Shown here: positions 16,501-24,803 of the stretch, piece by piece
Layout: every line of letters begins with the position of its first letter
Numbering within the stretch: position 1 is the stretch's first letter
Source of the DNA: Poriferisodalis sp963663635
Lineage (GTDB): Bacteria > Actinomycetota > Acidimicrobiia > Acidimicrobiales > Poriferisodalaceae
Length of the DNA: 64,000 nucleotides
Reading direction: 5' to 3'
NCBI GenBank assembly: GCA_963663635.2
Contig: CAXXMY010000020.1
Span: 62,001 to 126,000 of the forward strand
Position numbers and translations under genes: made by a program
The notes under the pieces: generated by a model
The model's input: the letters and a program-made list of their open reading frames with translations, nothing else
What the model was told of the DNA's origin: nothing
Databases searched by the model: none

Positions 16501-18466
16501 ATTCGAAGGTGTCGGATGCGAACACTGGTGAGAGCTCGGCGTCGGTCAGGCTGAGCGAGCTCAGCACCGGTGCAGCGCTGGCGGTGGTGTCTTTGGGCGT
16601 CGGTGCTCTTTGGGTTCTTGTGGTTTTGGTGGTGGGTGTTGGTGGGGTGTCGGCGGTTTGGGTGATGAGTGTGAGGTAGACGCTTTGGCTGAGTCCGTCG
16701 TTGGTGGTGATCCGTACGATGATCAGGGTGTCGCCGGTTTCGGCGAGGTGGACTTGGTGGCCTGGTTGGTTGGTGTCGGCGTCGTGGTGGTCGGCGTGCA
16801 GGCCGTCGGGGCCGACGCGCACGGTGATGGTTTCGACGGTCGCGCCGGTGTCGGCGCGGCTGGTCACCACTGTGGTGTGGGACATGTTCGGGGGGGCGGT
16901 GAGCTGGTAGCGGTTTTGGTGGTCGTCGAAAGTCAGGGGTTCGAGTCCTGTGAACTGCATGCTGTTGAGCGCGGAGGTCGTGTCGGCGGGGGCCGATGTT
17001 TCGCTGACGACGAGCCAGTAGCGCTGTGTCGTGGTCGTGTCGGGGGCTGTGACGGTGATGTGGATCGCGGTGTCGGCCCCGGTTGCCAGCGCGACTTGGT
17101 GGCCCGGCAAGGCAGCGTCGGCGTCGGCGGGTGTGATCGACACCGTCGCGCCCTGCGCGGCTGCGGCCGCTTCGGCGGTCACGGTGATCTGCGCCGCGCC
17201 TGGCGCGGCGGCGGCGGCGTGGAGCGTCTCGGCGGGGTCGAACGCAGGATCGATCACGGCGCCGTCGATGTCGAGCGAGCCCAGCGACGCGTCGGCGCTG
17301 CCGGGGATCGTGGTCTCGACGCGGGCACGCAGTCCTCTGCGGTCGTTTGTGCATACGGCGTCGGGCAGCGCGCAGTCGATTGTGGCGGGCAGTGTGATCG
17401 TGATCGTGCCGGGGCCTGTCGGCTGCAGGGTCACGATCCAGCTTTGCTTGGACACCGAGTATTTGCGGACCTCGGCGATGTCGGCGCCGGCCACGGCCAG
17501 GGCATGGTGTTTGAGCGTCTGCGCGTCGATGTCCAGATTTGCGTGGTCGAACAGCAGACGCACGTCGAACTGGGACACGCCGTCATGAGCTGTGGGCGTT
17601 TGGTCGAACACTGCTGAGGGCGGCGCGGGCGCCCTTTGGGGCATAGAGCCCGAATCGCTTATCGCGATGGACAGCTCCACCTCGTCGCCCACCGACCATC
17701 CCATTGGTGCGGTGGGCCACCAATAACGTCCCTGGGCGACGCCCATCGACTGCACGAAGCTGTCGCTGGCGAGGAACTCTTCGGTGCCTGAGCGCAGCAC
17801 GAAGTCGCGTGGCAGCTCATGGGAGAGCCCCAGCACCAGCCCCGCGTGGTTGAACACCGCGATCACCCGAACCGACTCGCCGTCGACCATGAACTGGTCC
17901 TGTGACAGCGAACCCTGGGCAAACGACGGGCCCTGATAGTTCTGGAAGCCCGGCACCCCCGCGGCAAGAGCCCCCACCGTCAGCACCGACGACCAGACCG
18001 CCTCGAACTCAGCCTCGTCCGACCCCGACAGACCACCCGTGCGCCCAACCACCGGAAGCACCTCATAGGCAATCGTCGCCTTGTCGGAAATGGCCGAGCG
18101 CGCATCGCCGCGCATCGCCCGCACCCGATAGACATAGGTGCCCCCGTCGACCGCGGACCCGTCCAAATACGACGTCGACGTCGTGGCGGTGTCCCGAACC
18201 AGCTGCGACAACCGCTGCTCGCCAACATCGGTGCGGCGACGCAGGATCCGATACCCCGTCACCGACCCAGAATCGGCCACCGGCGCGTCCCACTCCAACA
18301 ACACCCCACCCACAGCCGACGACGCCGACAACCCCGTCGGCGTCAACACACCCTCAGCCGCCCCCACCGGCGCCACCGGGCCGACCGCCAACAGCACCGC
18401 CGCACAAACAGCCGCGCCCAGCCGCCGCCTCGACCACCAACCGAACCGAACAGCACGAGCCGACAC
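13586..18466 (-). CDS. Very large secreted repeat protein: FN3, cadherin-like sandwiches and two LWSDG propeller-like blocks
   Basis: About 1,626 residues. I chose GTG 18466, which has GGGAAGG eight bases upstream; the frame is open to an ATG at 18565. Order: Arg-rich signal peptide with hydrophobic core ending VAPVGAA; fibronectin III domain; a domain with DFVLRSGTEEFL; then five cadherin-like beta-sandwich repeats of about 95 residues (pattern L.SL...G..L.P.F, ITPADAD, GHQV.L); five LWSDGxTMWV...AYDLATGDR repeats of about 45 residues; two more cadherin-like repeats; and a second set of five LWSDG repeats to the C-terminus. No LPXTG motif or C-terminal membrane anchor. Probably an exported or surface-associated binding protein. 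It is divergent from a secreted metalloprotease gene. Confidence 0.9.
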   Translation of the reverse strand: MSARAVRFGWWSRRRLGAAVCAAVLLAVGPVAPVGAAEGVLTPTGLSASSAVGGVLLEWDAPVADSGSVTGYRILRRRTDVGEQRLSQLVRDTATTSTSYLDGSAVDGGTYVYRVRAMRGDARSAISDKATIAYEVLPVVGRTGGLSGSDEAEFEAVWSSVLTVGALAAGVPGFQNYQGPSFAQGSLSQDQFMVDGESVRVIAVFNHAGLVLGLSHELPRDFVLRSGTEEFLASDSFVQSMGVAQGRYWWPTAPMGWSVGDEVELSIAISDSGSMPQRAPAPPSAVFDQTPTAHDGVSQFDVRLLFDHANLDIDAQTLKHHALAVAGADIAEVRKYSVSKQSWIVTLQPTGPGTITITLPATIDCALPDAVCTNDRRGLRARVETTIPGSADASLGSLDIDGAVIDPAFDPAETLHAAAAAPGAAQITVTAEAAAAAQGATVSITPADADAALPGHQVALATGADTAIHITVTAPDTTTTQRYWLVVSETSAPADTTSALNSMQFTGLEPLTFDDHQNRYQLTAPPNMSHTTVVTSRADTGATVETITVRVGPDGLHADHHDADTNQPGHQVHLAETGDTLIIVRITTNDGLSQSVYLTLITQTADTPPTPTTKTTRTQRAPTPKDTTASAAPVLSSLSLTDAELSPVFASDTFEYRAGVAAAVEQVTIAAATDDADASLLIVPADTDPNTDGWQIALGAPGSDTTIVVIVNSDGKLNSYLITVSRETVQIATTLQSLSIDDHELAPVFDSATYLYAADAPAEVSEVTIRAVATDPGARIEAVPADADPNLPGYQLSLGAPGAQSSASAAFVVSAVGGTGHSTYVVSVTRAAPDPADASLRSLAVNGYDLAPAFASDWYQYQVDVPAEADSVTIDAVTASLTATATVTPADADPLQPGYQIPLGAVEQDGEPSVTTVTVGVNSQDNATTNTYTILITRAAAGPAFAHNPARDIDTLWTRESIYFPRLWSDGEVMWATHNNDFKIYAYDLETGAPLPDRNIALNNSYTRGLWSDGETMWVLDIYERALAYDLATGDRRPDSDIRYLHPYNSTVEGLWSDGEILWVSNANDLDKVFAYDFATGDRLPDYDFNGLVAAGNTGPMGLWSDGVTMWVADLYEGLFAYDLYTGDRRPSLDFDTDALSVAGIDGTWMGLWSDGETMWVATPRNNTITALNMPVSAPRSTALKSLELEGIPLPSFKRRLAQEVFVGSTITSTIVAATAAHPDATVMILPEDADSATTDHDIDLSAGANTVTVAVSNGADTSTYTVTVTQLDIPVVSDSADLVSLSVVGAEVSELDPATLRHETVVAASVDAVIVGAMPSDEYASVSITPEDADGAATGHQVNLSEGRNVIRVTVESSDRSNSQVYAVVVNRVSEAPFGWNPAKDLRAASTAGNYDPRTVWSDGETMWMLNGEVFDDTTSRAFAYDLATGDRRAARDIHLAAANDRPSGMWSDGQTLWVSDTWSRTAFAYDLATGDRRAVSDIHHGAPLPTPVTPGHAGLWSDGETLWISYVTRSHITPTWKFIIGAYDLATGSRRPNRDFVPADNPWISGFWSDGSTVWVSDFERVKLFAYDFATGARLPSLDFNTLRDAENHRPRGLWSDGTTMWVADYAADRVFAYNMPTDE

Positions 18467-18756
18467 CGCGACCACCTTCCCAGCCGCACAACGGCAATTA
18501 TGATCACCATTATGACCCACCCCGCCGTGCCCCGAGACCAACCGGCGCACCAAAACCCGCAACACAAAACCAGAGACCGCCGCACGGCTACTACCGGGAG
18601 CGCGAATAGATCGAGGAAGCCGCCGGACCCCCGAACAGCCCTCACAACGACAAGGACATCGTGACCGCGGTGACCTGTCTCGCCAGCAATGGCGGCCGGT
18701 CGAAGCTGCGCTTGCGGTCCCGCGCCCGGGGGATGCCGCAACGCAACGAGAGGTTC
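18467..18756. promoter_or_regulatory. Divergent promoter region of the repeat protein and the metalloprotease
   Basis: 290 bp between the two starts. An AT-rich box at 18497-18514 (ATTATGATCACCATTATG) contains CATAAT hexamers on the minus strand, about 30 bp ahead of the GTG of the repeat-protein gene, and could serve as a -10 region. ATTATGAT recurs at 20066-20073 downstream of the protease gene. No convincing -35 on either strand. Confidence 0.35.
18560..18673 (+). repeat. Direct repeat flanking the large secreted-protein gene, right copy
   Basis: Carries the 43-bp sequence also found at 13362-13404 (here 18631-18673), with weaker similarity upstream. This copy lies in the divergent promoter region, just ahead of the metalloprotease start. 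Confidence 0.75.
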
Positions 18757-19803
18757 ATGAAGCTGCGACAGGCGATGCTCGGTTTGGGAATGCTGGCAGG
18801 AGCGCTAGCTTTCACAACCCCCGCAGGCGCACACGAGCCCGAAACCGGCGTGTGCGCTGGCGAGGAATACGCGGTGATCGGCGACCGCGCCGACTGGGCG
18901 GCGGTGGAACTCGTCGGCTGGGTGCTCGCCACCGACTGTCTGCTCGACTCCGGCGACCGCCGCGACGACGCCCTGCCTGCCGACACGCTGGCACGCTATG
19001 GCGGCCAGGTCGGATATGTCGTCGGTGGGGCCGCAGCCGTCCCGGACGCCAAGCTGGGCTCGCTGCGCGTACTCGAGCGCCTGTGGGGCACGGATCGATT
19101 GGAGACGATGCGAGCGGTTGTCGAATGGGCCGACAACTGGACCGCTCACGGGGACCGCGAGACGGCAGACCAGCAGACCGGCACCGTGCGGATGCTGTAC
19201 GTGGTGCCGTCAGACCGCGATTTCCGCGACGAGCACAGCGAAGCCATCAACAGAGCGATGACCGACCTCCAGGTGTGGTATCGGGGCCAGCTGGGCGGAG
19301 CGACGTTCACGCTGCACGCAGCCCAACCCGAGCGCTGCCAAACGCGCCAGCCGGACGCGCACTACTTCCAAGGCCCATGGGACAACCTGCTCCAAGACGT
19401 CCAGCACTGTTTTTCTGTGGCGGATGGCAGGCCAGACGATGTGTGGGTGATCTTCGCCGACGTCGGCACTCATTGCGACGACCACTACTCCATCGGCGGG
19501 GGCACACCCGGTCTCGCGATGGTGGCCCGCGACGCCTTGGAGGGACTGATGGGCACTCGTCTGGATGATTCCGGTGCCTGCGGCGGGCCGTGGGACGACC
19601 CTGTCAACCGCTGGATTGGCGTGTTGGGCCATGAGCTTGGACACGCCCTGAACCTGCCTCATCCTCCGGGCTGCGAAGACAGCGACCCCGCTTGTGACAC
19701 TCGTGCCTTGATGTGGCAGGGACCTGCGTACTACCCCGATACGCATCTCCGGGCCGAAGAGAAGCAAGTCCTCCTGCGGTCGCCGGTCTTCACCCGGCTG
19801 TAG
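18757..19803 (+). CDS. Secreted metzincin-type zinc metalloprotease with a cell-wall-binding-like segment
   Basis: 348 residues from ATG 18757, preceded by GAGAGG. Signal peptide MKLRQAMLGLGMLAG... ending TPAGA. Next comes a segment resembling a cell-wall-binding type 2 repeat (VGYVVGGAAAVPDAKLGSL, RLWGTDRLETMRAVVEWA). The catalytic domain follows, with HELGHALNLPH (the HExxHxxxxxH metzincin zinc site) and ALMWQG as a likely Met-turn; Cys pairs around GVCAGE, ERCQ, QHCF, THCDD and GCEDSDPACD suggest disulfides. It would act outside the cell. Substrate unknown; the divergent giant repeat protein is a possible partner or substrate (inference). The frame is open further upstream to 18661, without a ribosome site there. 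Confidence 0.87.
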   Translation: MKLRQAMLGLGMLAGALAFTTPAGAHEPETGVCAGEEYAVIGDRADWAAVELVGWVLATDCLLDSGDRRDDALPADTLARYGGQVGYVVGGAAAVPDAKLGSLRVLERLWGTDRLETMRAVVEWADNWTAHGDRETADQQTGTVRMLYVVPSDRDFRDEHSEAINRAMTDLQVWYRGQLGGATFTLHAAQPERCQTRQPDAHYFQGPWDNLLQDVQHCFSVADGRPDDVWVIFADVGTHCDDHYSIGGGTPGLAMVARDALEGLMGTRLDDSGACGGPWDDPVNRWIGVLGHELGHALNLPHPPGCEDSDPACDTRALMWQGPAYYPDTHLRAEEKQVLLRSPVFTRL

Positions 19804-20250
19804 CTGGGCGCTCGACCCCGCCTCCGCCGTATGCGGTTGACGGTTGGCACTCGAGTGCCGGCTTCGGTTGGGTCGTCGTTTCTAGGCGCGGTACGGGCGC
19901 ATTCGTGCCTGTGGTGATCACGCAGCGAGCCCGTCTGCGCACATGGCCCCTGGTTGTACGCCCTCACCCGCCATCAGCGCCACACCCCGTCTCGGTCCGC
20001 CCCATGAGGCGATTGCACTGCGCAGCAGGCGGCATCCGCATCCTCGCAAAGCCCTCAAGTTGAGCATTATGATGGTTATGATTTCTACGGCGATCTCAGC
20101 GAGCATCGCTAATCCAGAGTTTGGGTGAGGGGCTATTTCGCGGCGATGCCCAAGTGCGAGTTCTTGATCGGTACTGAGGGCTCGGTTGCTTGCAGGAGTC
20201 TTCGGCAAGCCGACTGCCGAAAGCCAATCGGGCTCGACCGCTGTAGTCGC
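19804..20250. other. Intergenic region, no gene seen
   Basis: 447 bp between the metalloprotease stop and the inverted duplication. Short open frames here lack family resemblance and ribosome sites. The only notable feature is an AT-rich box at 20065-20082 sharing ATTATGAT with the promoter region at 18497. Confidence 0.6.
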
Positions 20251-20277
20251 CTGAACCGCTCTGGCTTTGTTGGAGAC

Positions 20278-20514
20278 TCAGTGGTTTGGTTTTCCGGCCC
20301 CGGTTGGGGTGGTCTTGTGGGCAGCGTAGAACGCTGCTTCGAATTCTGCGGGCGGGGTGTCGTTGCAGTGGCCGTGGAGCCGTTGCTGGTTGAACCAGTG
20401 CACCCAGCCCAGGGTGGCGAGTTCGAGCTGGTCGGTGTCGTGCCAGCCGTGTGTGTCGGGTCCGTAGGCGCATTCGGCCTTGTAGAGCCCGTTGGTCGTG
20501 GCGGCCAATGCGTT
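20278..20514 (-). pseudogene. IS3 type C OrfB, C-terminal fragment
   Basis: Encodes NALAATTNGLYKAEC ... WVHWFNQQRLHGHCND ... ending GAGKPNH, the last about 78 residues of OrfB. It is separated from its preceding exon-like piece by IS110 type B copy 2. Left-arm counterpart of 24804-25040. Confidence 0.85.
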
Positions 20515-20541
20515 GAAGCCTCTATAGGTCAAGACTTTGTT

Positions 20542-21621
20542 TCATGGGGTGTGTTGGGAGTCGAGTCGTGCGCGGTGGTCGGTCATGACGCGTTGGTAGA
20601 CCTCGCGGGCGAGGAATCGTTTGAGGCAGCGGATGATGTCTCTTTTGGAGAGGCCTTCGGTGGTGCGTCGGCGGGTGCAGTCGATGGTGGGCTGGTGGAA
20701 GCGCATGCGCACGATGACGGCGCGGCAGAGCGCGGCGTTGGCTTGTCGGTGCCCGGCGCGGGAGAGCCGGTGCCGGTTGGTGACGCCCGATGAGGCGGGG
20801 ATCGGACAGGCGCCGCAGAGTTTGGCGAAGGCTGCTTGGGAGCGGATGCGGTCGGGGTTGTCGCCGAAGACGATGAGCATCTCGGCTGCGGTGTCAGCGC
20901 CGATCCCGCATCCGTCTCGCAGGTTCGGGGAGTGGGCGCGGGCGGGTTCGTCGAGTATCGGGTCGTGATCGTCGATCTCGGCGTTGAGGGCGATCCAGCG
21001 CTTGGCCAGCGATCGCAGGGTGTGCTTGGCCGACGCGGTCGGCGTGGTCATGGGGCCAGGCCGCAAGCCGGAACAGCGGCCGATGAGCGCCTTGTCCGCC
21101 ATGCCCTCGAGCTGCTCGCGCAGCTCGGCGGGGACGGTCACGATCACCGCCTTGAGAGTGACGATCGCCGATGTGGGGCCCTTGCGGGCTGTGTCGCGGG
21201 CGATCTTGATCTGGCGGATCATCTCCACGGTGCCATCCGCGGACTTCGCCACGGCGGTGGACTCGCCCGACAGCACTGAGCGCGCGGCGGCTTCGGCGTC
21301 CAGGGCGTCGGTCTTGCCGTTCATCCTGCGGGAACGGCGATCGCCCCGATTCACCTCAACCAGCCGGTAGCCGTTGCGGCGCAGCCAGCTGGCCAGACCG
21401 ACGCCGTAGCTGCCGGTGCCCTCGACCCCGAACGCCATCGGCCGCCCCAGCGACACAGCCCACGCCTCAAGCTGCGCGTAGCCCTCCCGGTTCGCCCGCA
21501 CATGGCATTCGCCGAGGCGGCTGCCGAGCTCGTCGACGGCGACCGCGGCATGCATGTGCTTGTGCGTGTCAACGCCGACGACGATTCTCGCCCGCTTCGG
21601 CCCTGGCGCGATACTGGTCAT
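20542..21621 (-). CDS. IS110 family transposase (type B, copy 2)
   Basis: 359 residues, identical to copy 3 and differing from copy 1 by one codon (GCGIG for GFGIG). DEDD residues and the C-terminal serine motif are intact. It lies in the left arm of the inverted duplication, so its identity to copy 3 reflects the duplication event rather than independent transposition. Confidence 0.92.
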   Translation of the reverse strand: MTSIAPGPKRARIVVGVDTHKHMHAAVAVDELGSRLGECHVRANREGYAQLEAWAVSLGRPMAFGVEGTGSYGVGLASWLRRNGYRLVEVNRGDRRSRRMNGKTDALDAEAAARSVLSGESTAVAKSADGTVEMIRQIKIARDTARKGPTSAIVTLKAVIVTVPAELREQLEGMADKALIGRCSGLRPGPMTTPTASAKHTLRSLAKRWIALNAEIDDHDPILDEPARAHSPNLRDGCGIGADTAAEMLIVFGDNPDRIRSQAAFAKLCGACPIPASSGVTNRHRLSRAGHRQANAALCRAVIVRMRFHQPTIDCTRRRTTEGLSKRDIIRCLKRFLAREVYQRVMTDHRARLDSQHTP

Positions 21622-21847
21622 TGCTGTCCTCGGGGGACTGTGGATGCCAGCTGGTCGGGCGGGAAGGACAGGACTGTGACGGGTCGGTCCAAAAGAGCAG
21701 GCCCCTATTCGGTCACGACCCTCCCGGCCAGCCGGCGCTGCGTTGATCGCTGCCCGACTGGCGCCGACAGATCAACGCCAAGGCACACCGGCCAGTCATA
21801 AGCAAGGGTCAAACACCAGCCGAACAGCGAACACCATCATGCTCACA
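21622..21847 (-). ncRNA. Candidate bridge RNA region of IS110 type B, copy 2
   Basis: Same left-end sequence and 9-bp hairpin as copy 1, on the minus strand. Assignment by position in the element. Confidence 0.4.
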
Positions 21848-21932
21848 GTCATAGGAATCGGCGACGGTGCCGATGCTGGGGCGGGCGCCGATCTCGTCGA
21901 GGCGTTCGGTGAATCGCAGCGACGTGAACTGG
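21848..21932 (-). pseudogene. IS3 type C OrfB internal fragment (left arm)
   Basis: Encodes FTSLRFTERLDEIGARPSI ... DSYD on the minus strand, directly next to the IS30 copy. Mirror image of 23386-23470. Confidence 0.8.
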
Positions 21933-23385
21933 CTGGACTCAACCGGTCGTCGCAACACCTCGATTGTGGAGGTGTGAGATGGGGACGATGCGGGAGCGTC
22001 AGCGCGAGGTCCAGCTGTATCGGGGGCAGATCCGGTCGCCGGGTCGGCCGACGGTCGCGTGGCGGCAGGACCGGGTTCGGTTCTGGGCGGCGATCGCTGA
22101 CGGCGACAAGACCGGGGACGCGGCGGCACAAGCGGGGGTGTCATCCCCCGTTGGGTTCCGGTGGTTCCGTCACGCTGGCGGGGTGAACCCTTGTTTGTCC
22201 CCGACGGTGTCGGGCCGGTTTCTGTCGTTTGCTGAGCGTGAGGACATCGCGTTGTTCGGGGCCCAGGGCCTCGGTGTGGGTGAGATTGCCCGCAGGCTCG
22301 ATCGCAGCCCGTCGACGGTCTCGCGGGAGCTTCGCCGCAACGCGTCGACGAGAACATTCCGGCTCGAGTACAAGGCGACGATCGCGCAGTGGCACGCAGA
22401 GCGGCGCGCTCGTCGTCCGAAGCGAGCGAAGCTCGCCGGCAACGATCGGCTTCGCAGCTATGTGGCTGAGCGGCTCTCGGGCGCGGTTCGGTCGCCCGGC
22501 GGTCGCGCCTTGGGGCCTGTTGGCCCGAAGTGGCAGGGCCGCAACAAGCCTCATCGTGGGGACCGCCGCTGGGTGCAGGGCTGGAGCCCCGAGCAGATCT
22601 CGAATCGCCTGAAGGCCGATTTCGCCGATGATGAGTCCATGCGCATCAGCCACGAGGCCATCTATCAGGCGCTCTACGTCGAACGCCGGGGTGCGCTCGG
22701 CCGCGAGCTGGTCGCGTGCCTGCGCTCGGGGAGGGCGCTGCGGGTTCCTCGGGCCCGAGCCCGCCAGACCGCCTGGGCCCATGTCACCGCGGAGGTGATG
22801 ATCAGCGAACGACCCGCCGAGGTCGAGGACCGGGCCGTGCCCGGACATTGGGACCGCGATCTGGTGATCGGTCTGAAACGCTCAGCGATCGGCACCCTTG
22901 TCGAACGCACCACCCGCTTCACGATGCTGATCCACCTGCCACGCGAACACGGCTACGGCGTGATCGCTCGCACCAAGAACGGCCCAGCCCTCGCCGGCTA
23001 CGGCGCGATCACCATGAAGAACGCTCTCGCAGCATCAATGACCACACTGCCCGAGCAGCTGCGCCGCTCGGTGACCTGGGACCGCGGCAAGGAACTGTGG
23101 GCCCACGCGGCGTTCACCGTCGAGACCGACATCGCGGTCTGCTTCGCCGACCCCAAGAGCCCCAGCCAGCGAGGCACCAACGAGAACACCAACGGACTGC
23201 TGCGCCAATACTTCCCCAACCGCACCGACCTGTCCCGCTGGACCGCCGAAGAGATCGAAGCCGTCGCCCACACCCTCAACACCCGGCCACGCAAGACCCT
23301 CGGATGGAAGACCCCAGCAGAAGCCCTCGACGAACACCTACGCTCGCTCCAACAACCCGGTGTTGCGACCACCGATTGAATCCGG
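21933..23385 (+). mobile_element. IS30 family element, copy 2, at the centre of the inverted duplication
   Basis: 1,453 bp. The left terminal repeat starts CTGGACTCAACCGGTCGTCG; the right (23359-23385) is its reverse complement with about four mismatches, more diverged than in copy 1. The flanks are mirror images: GTGAACTGG on the left and CCAGTTCAC on the right. Copy 1 has CCAGTTCAC only on its right, and a different IS3 sequence on its left. Confidence 0.92.
21979..23379 (+). CDS. IS30 family transposase (copy 2)
   Basis: 466 residues from ATG 21979, preceded by GGAGG. Same organisation as copy 1: IS30 helix-turn-helix (RSPSTVSRELRRN), then HWDRDLVIG, TWDRGKELW and SQRGTNENTNGLLRQYFP with the catalytic Asp, Asp and Glu. 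It differs from copy 1 at scattered residues (for example VIARTKN for VVPRTKN, AHTLNTRPRK for AATINSRPRK), so it is an older relative rather than a fresh copy. Probably functional. Confidence 0.93.
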   Translation: MGTMRERQREVQLYRGQIRSPGRPTVAWRQDRVRFWAAIADGDKTGDAAAQAGVSSPVGFRWFRHAGGVNPCLSPTVSGRFLSFAEREDIALFGAQGLGVGEIARRLDRSPSTVSRELRRNASTRTFRLEYKATIAQWHAERRARRPKRAKLAGNDRLRSYVAERLSGAVRSPGGRALGPVGPKWQGRNKPHRGDRRWVQGWSPEQISNRLKADFADDESMRISHEAIYQALYVERRGALGRELVACLRSGRALRVPRARARQTAWAHVTAEVMISERPAEVEDRAVPGHWDRDLVIGLKRSAIGTLVERTTRFTMLIHLPREHGYGVIARTKNGPALAGYGAITMKNALAASMTTLPEQLRRSVTWDRGKELWAHAAFTVETDIAVCFADPKSPSQRGTNENTNGLLRQYFPNRTDLSRWTAEEIEAVAHTLNTRPRKTLGWKTPAEALDEHLRSLQQPGVATTD

Positions 23386-23470
23386 CCAGTTCACGTCGCT
23401 GCGATTCACCGAACGCCTCGACGAGATCGGCGCCCGCCCCAGCATCGGCACCGTCGCCGATTCCTATGAC
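23386..23470 (+). pseudogene. IS3 type C OrfB internal fragment (right arm)
   Basis: Encodes FTSLRFTERLDEIGARPSIGTV and DSYD, directly after the IS30 right end and directly before IS110 type B copy 3. It is the same junction as at 9434-9518. Confidence 0.8.
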
Positions 23471-23696
23471 TGTGAGCATGATGGTGTTCGCTGTTCGGCT
23501 GGTGTTTGACCCTTGCTTATGACTGGCCGGTGTGCCTTGGCGTTGATCTGTCGGCGCCAGTCGGGCAGCGATCAACGCAGCGCCGGCTGGCCGGGAGGGT
23601 CGTGACCGAATAGGGGCCTGCTCTTTTGGACCGACCCGTCACAGTCCTGTCCTTCCCGCCCGACCAGCTGGCATCCACAGTCCCCCGAGGACAGCA
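23471..23696 (+). ncRNA. Candidate bridge RNA region of IS110 type B, copy 3
   Basis: Left-end non-coding segment identical to copy 1, with the GCGTTGATC/GATCAACGC stem. Assignment by position. Confidence 0.4.
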
Positions 23697-24776
23697 ATGA
23701 CCAGTATCGCGCCAGGGCCGAAGCGGGCGAGAATCGTCGTCGGCGTTGACACGCACAAGCACATGCATGCCGCGGTCGCCGTCGACGAGCTCGGCAGCCG
23801 CCTCGGCGAATGCCATGTGCGGGCGAACCGGGAGGGCTACGCGCAGCTTGAGGCGTGGGCTGTGTCGCTGGGGCGGCCGATGGCGTTCGGGGTCGAGGGC
23901 ACCGGCAGCTACGGCGTCGGTCTGGCCAGCTGGCTGCGCCGCAACGGCTACCGGCTGGTTGAGGTGAATCGGGGCGATCGCCGTTCCCGCAGGATGAACG
24001 GCAAGACCGACGCCCTGGACGCCGAAGCCGCCGCGCGCTCAGTGCTGTCGGGCGAGTCCACCGCCGTGGCGAAGTCCGCGGATGGCACCGTGGAGATGAT
24101 CCGCCAGATCAAGATCGCCCGCGACACAGCCCGCAAGGGCCCCACATCGGCGATCGTCACTCTCAAGGCGGTGATCGTGACCGTCCCCGCCGAGCTGCGC
24201 GAGCAGCTCGAGGGCATGGCGGACAAGGCGCTCATCGGCCGCTGTTCCGGCTTGCGGCCTGGCCCCATGACCACGCCGACCGCGTCGGCCAAGCACACCC
24301 TGCGATCGCTGGCCAAGCGCTGGATCGCCCTCAACGCCGAGATCGACGATCACGACCCGATACTCGACGAACCCGCCCGCGCCCACTCCCCGAACCTGCG
24401 AGACGGATGCGGGATCGGCGCTGACACCGCAGCCGAGATGCTCATCGTCTTCGGCGACAACCCCGACCGCATCCGCTCCCAAGCAGCCTTCGCCAAACTC
24501 TGCGGCGCCTGTCCGATCCCCGCCTCATCGGGCGTCACCAACCGGCACCGGCTCTCCCGCGCCGGGCACCGACAAGCCAACGCCGCGCTCTGCCGCGCCG
24601 TCATCGTGCGCATGCGCTTCCACCAGCCCACCATCGACTGCACCCGCCGACGCACCACCGAAGGCCTCTCCAAAAGAGACATCATCCGCTGCCTCAAACG
24701 ATTCCTCGCCCGCGAGGTCTACCAACGCGTCATGACCGACCACCGCGCACGACTCGACTCCCAACACACCCCATGA
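23697..24776 (+). CDS. IS110 family transposase (type B, copy 3)
   Basis: 359 residues, identical to copy 2. DEDD motif residues (VGVDTHKH, GVEGTGSYG, KTDALDAEAAAR) and the serine motif (IPASSGVTNRHRL) are complete. Part of the right arm of the inverted duplication. Confidence 0.92.
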   Translation: MTSIAPGPKRARIVVGVDTHKHMHAAVAVDELGSRLGECHVRANREGYAQLEAWAVSLGRPMAFGVEGTGSYGVGLASWLRRNGYRLVEVNRGDRRSRRMNGKTDALDAEAAARSVLSGESTAVAKSADGTVEMIRQIKIARDTARKGPTSAIVTLKAVIVTVPAELREQLEGMADKALIGRCSGLRPGPMTTPTASAKHTLRSLAKRWIALNAEIDDHDPILDEPARAHSPNLRDGCGIGADTAAEMLIVFGDNPDRIRSQAAFAKLCGACPIPASSGVTNRHRLSRAGHRQANAALCRAVIVRMRFHQPTIDCTRRRTTEGLSKRDIIRCLKRFLAREVYQRVMTDHRARLDSQHTP

Positions 24777-24803
24777 AACAAAGTCTTGACCTATAGGGGC
24801 TTC

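Larger units (their letters stand above)
20515..21847 (-). mobile_element. IS110 type B, copy 2
   Basis: 1,333 bp, the mirror image of copy 3. Inserted between the TATGAC and AACGC sequences of IS3 type C OrfB, exactly as copy 1. Confidence 0.92.
20251..21932 (-). repeat. Left arm of a 1,682-bp inverted duplication
   Basis: Reverse complement of 23386-25067 (coordinates x and y pair as x + y = 45318). It holds the right part of IS3 type C with a full IS110 type B inside. The two arms flank an IS30 copy at 21933-23385. All ORFs inside match their partners residue for residue. The outermost 17 bp (CTGAACCGCTCTGGCTT) lie beyond the IS3 terminus and are also duplicated. Confidence 0.92.
23471..24803 (+). 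mobile_element. IS110 type B, copy 3
   Basis: 1,333 bp between CCTATGAC and AACGCATTGG of IS3 type C OrfB. Same junctions as copy 1. Confidence 0.92.

Noticed and set aside
15747..17354. Long open frames within the giant secreted-protein gene (535 residues on minus, 335 residues on plus)
   Set aside because: Arg/His- or Gly/Val-rich shadow frames caused by GC-rich repetitive coding DNA; no domain, no ribosome site, and the main frame has clear repeats.
13586..18466. CRISPR-like regularity of the CCGTCGGACCACAGCCC repeats
   Set aside because: The spacing is about 135-180 bp, in frame, and encodes the LWSDG protein repeats; not a CRISPR array.
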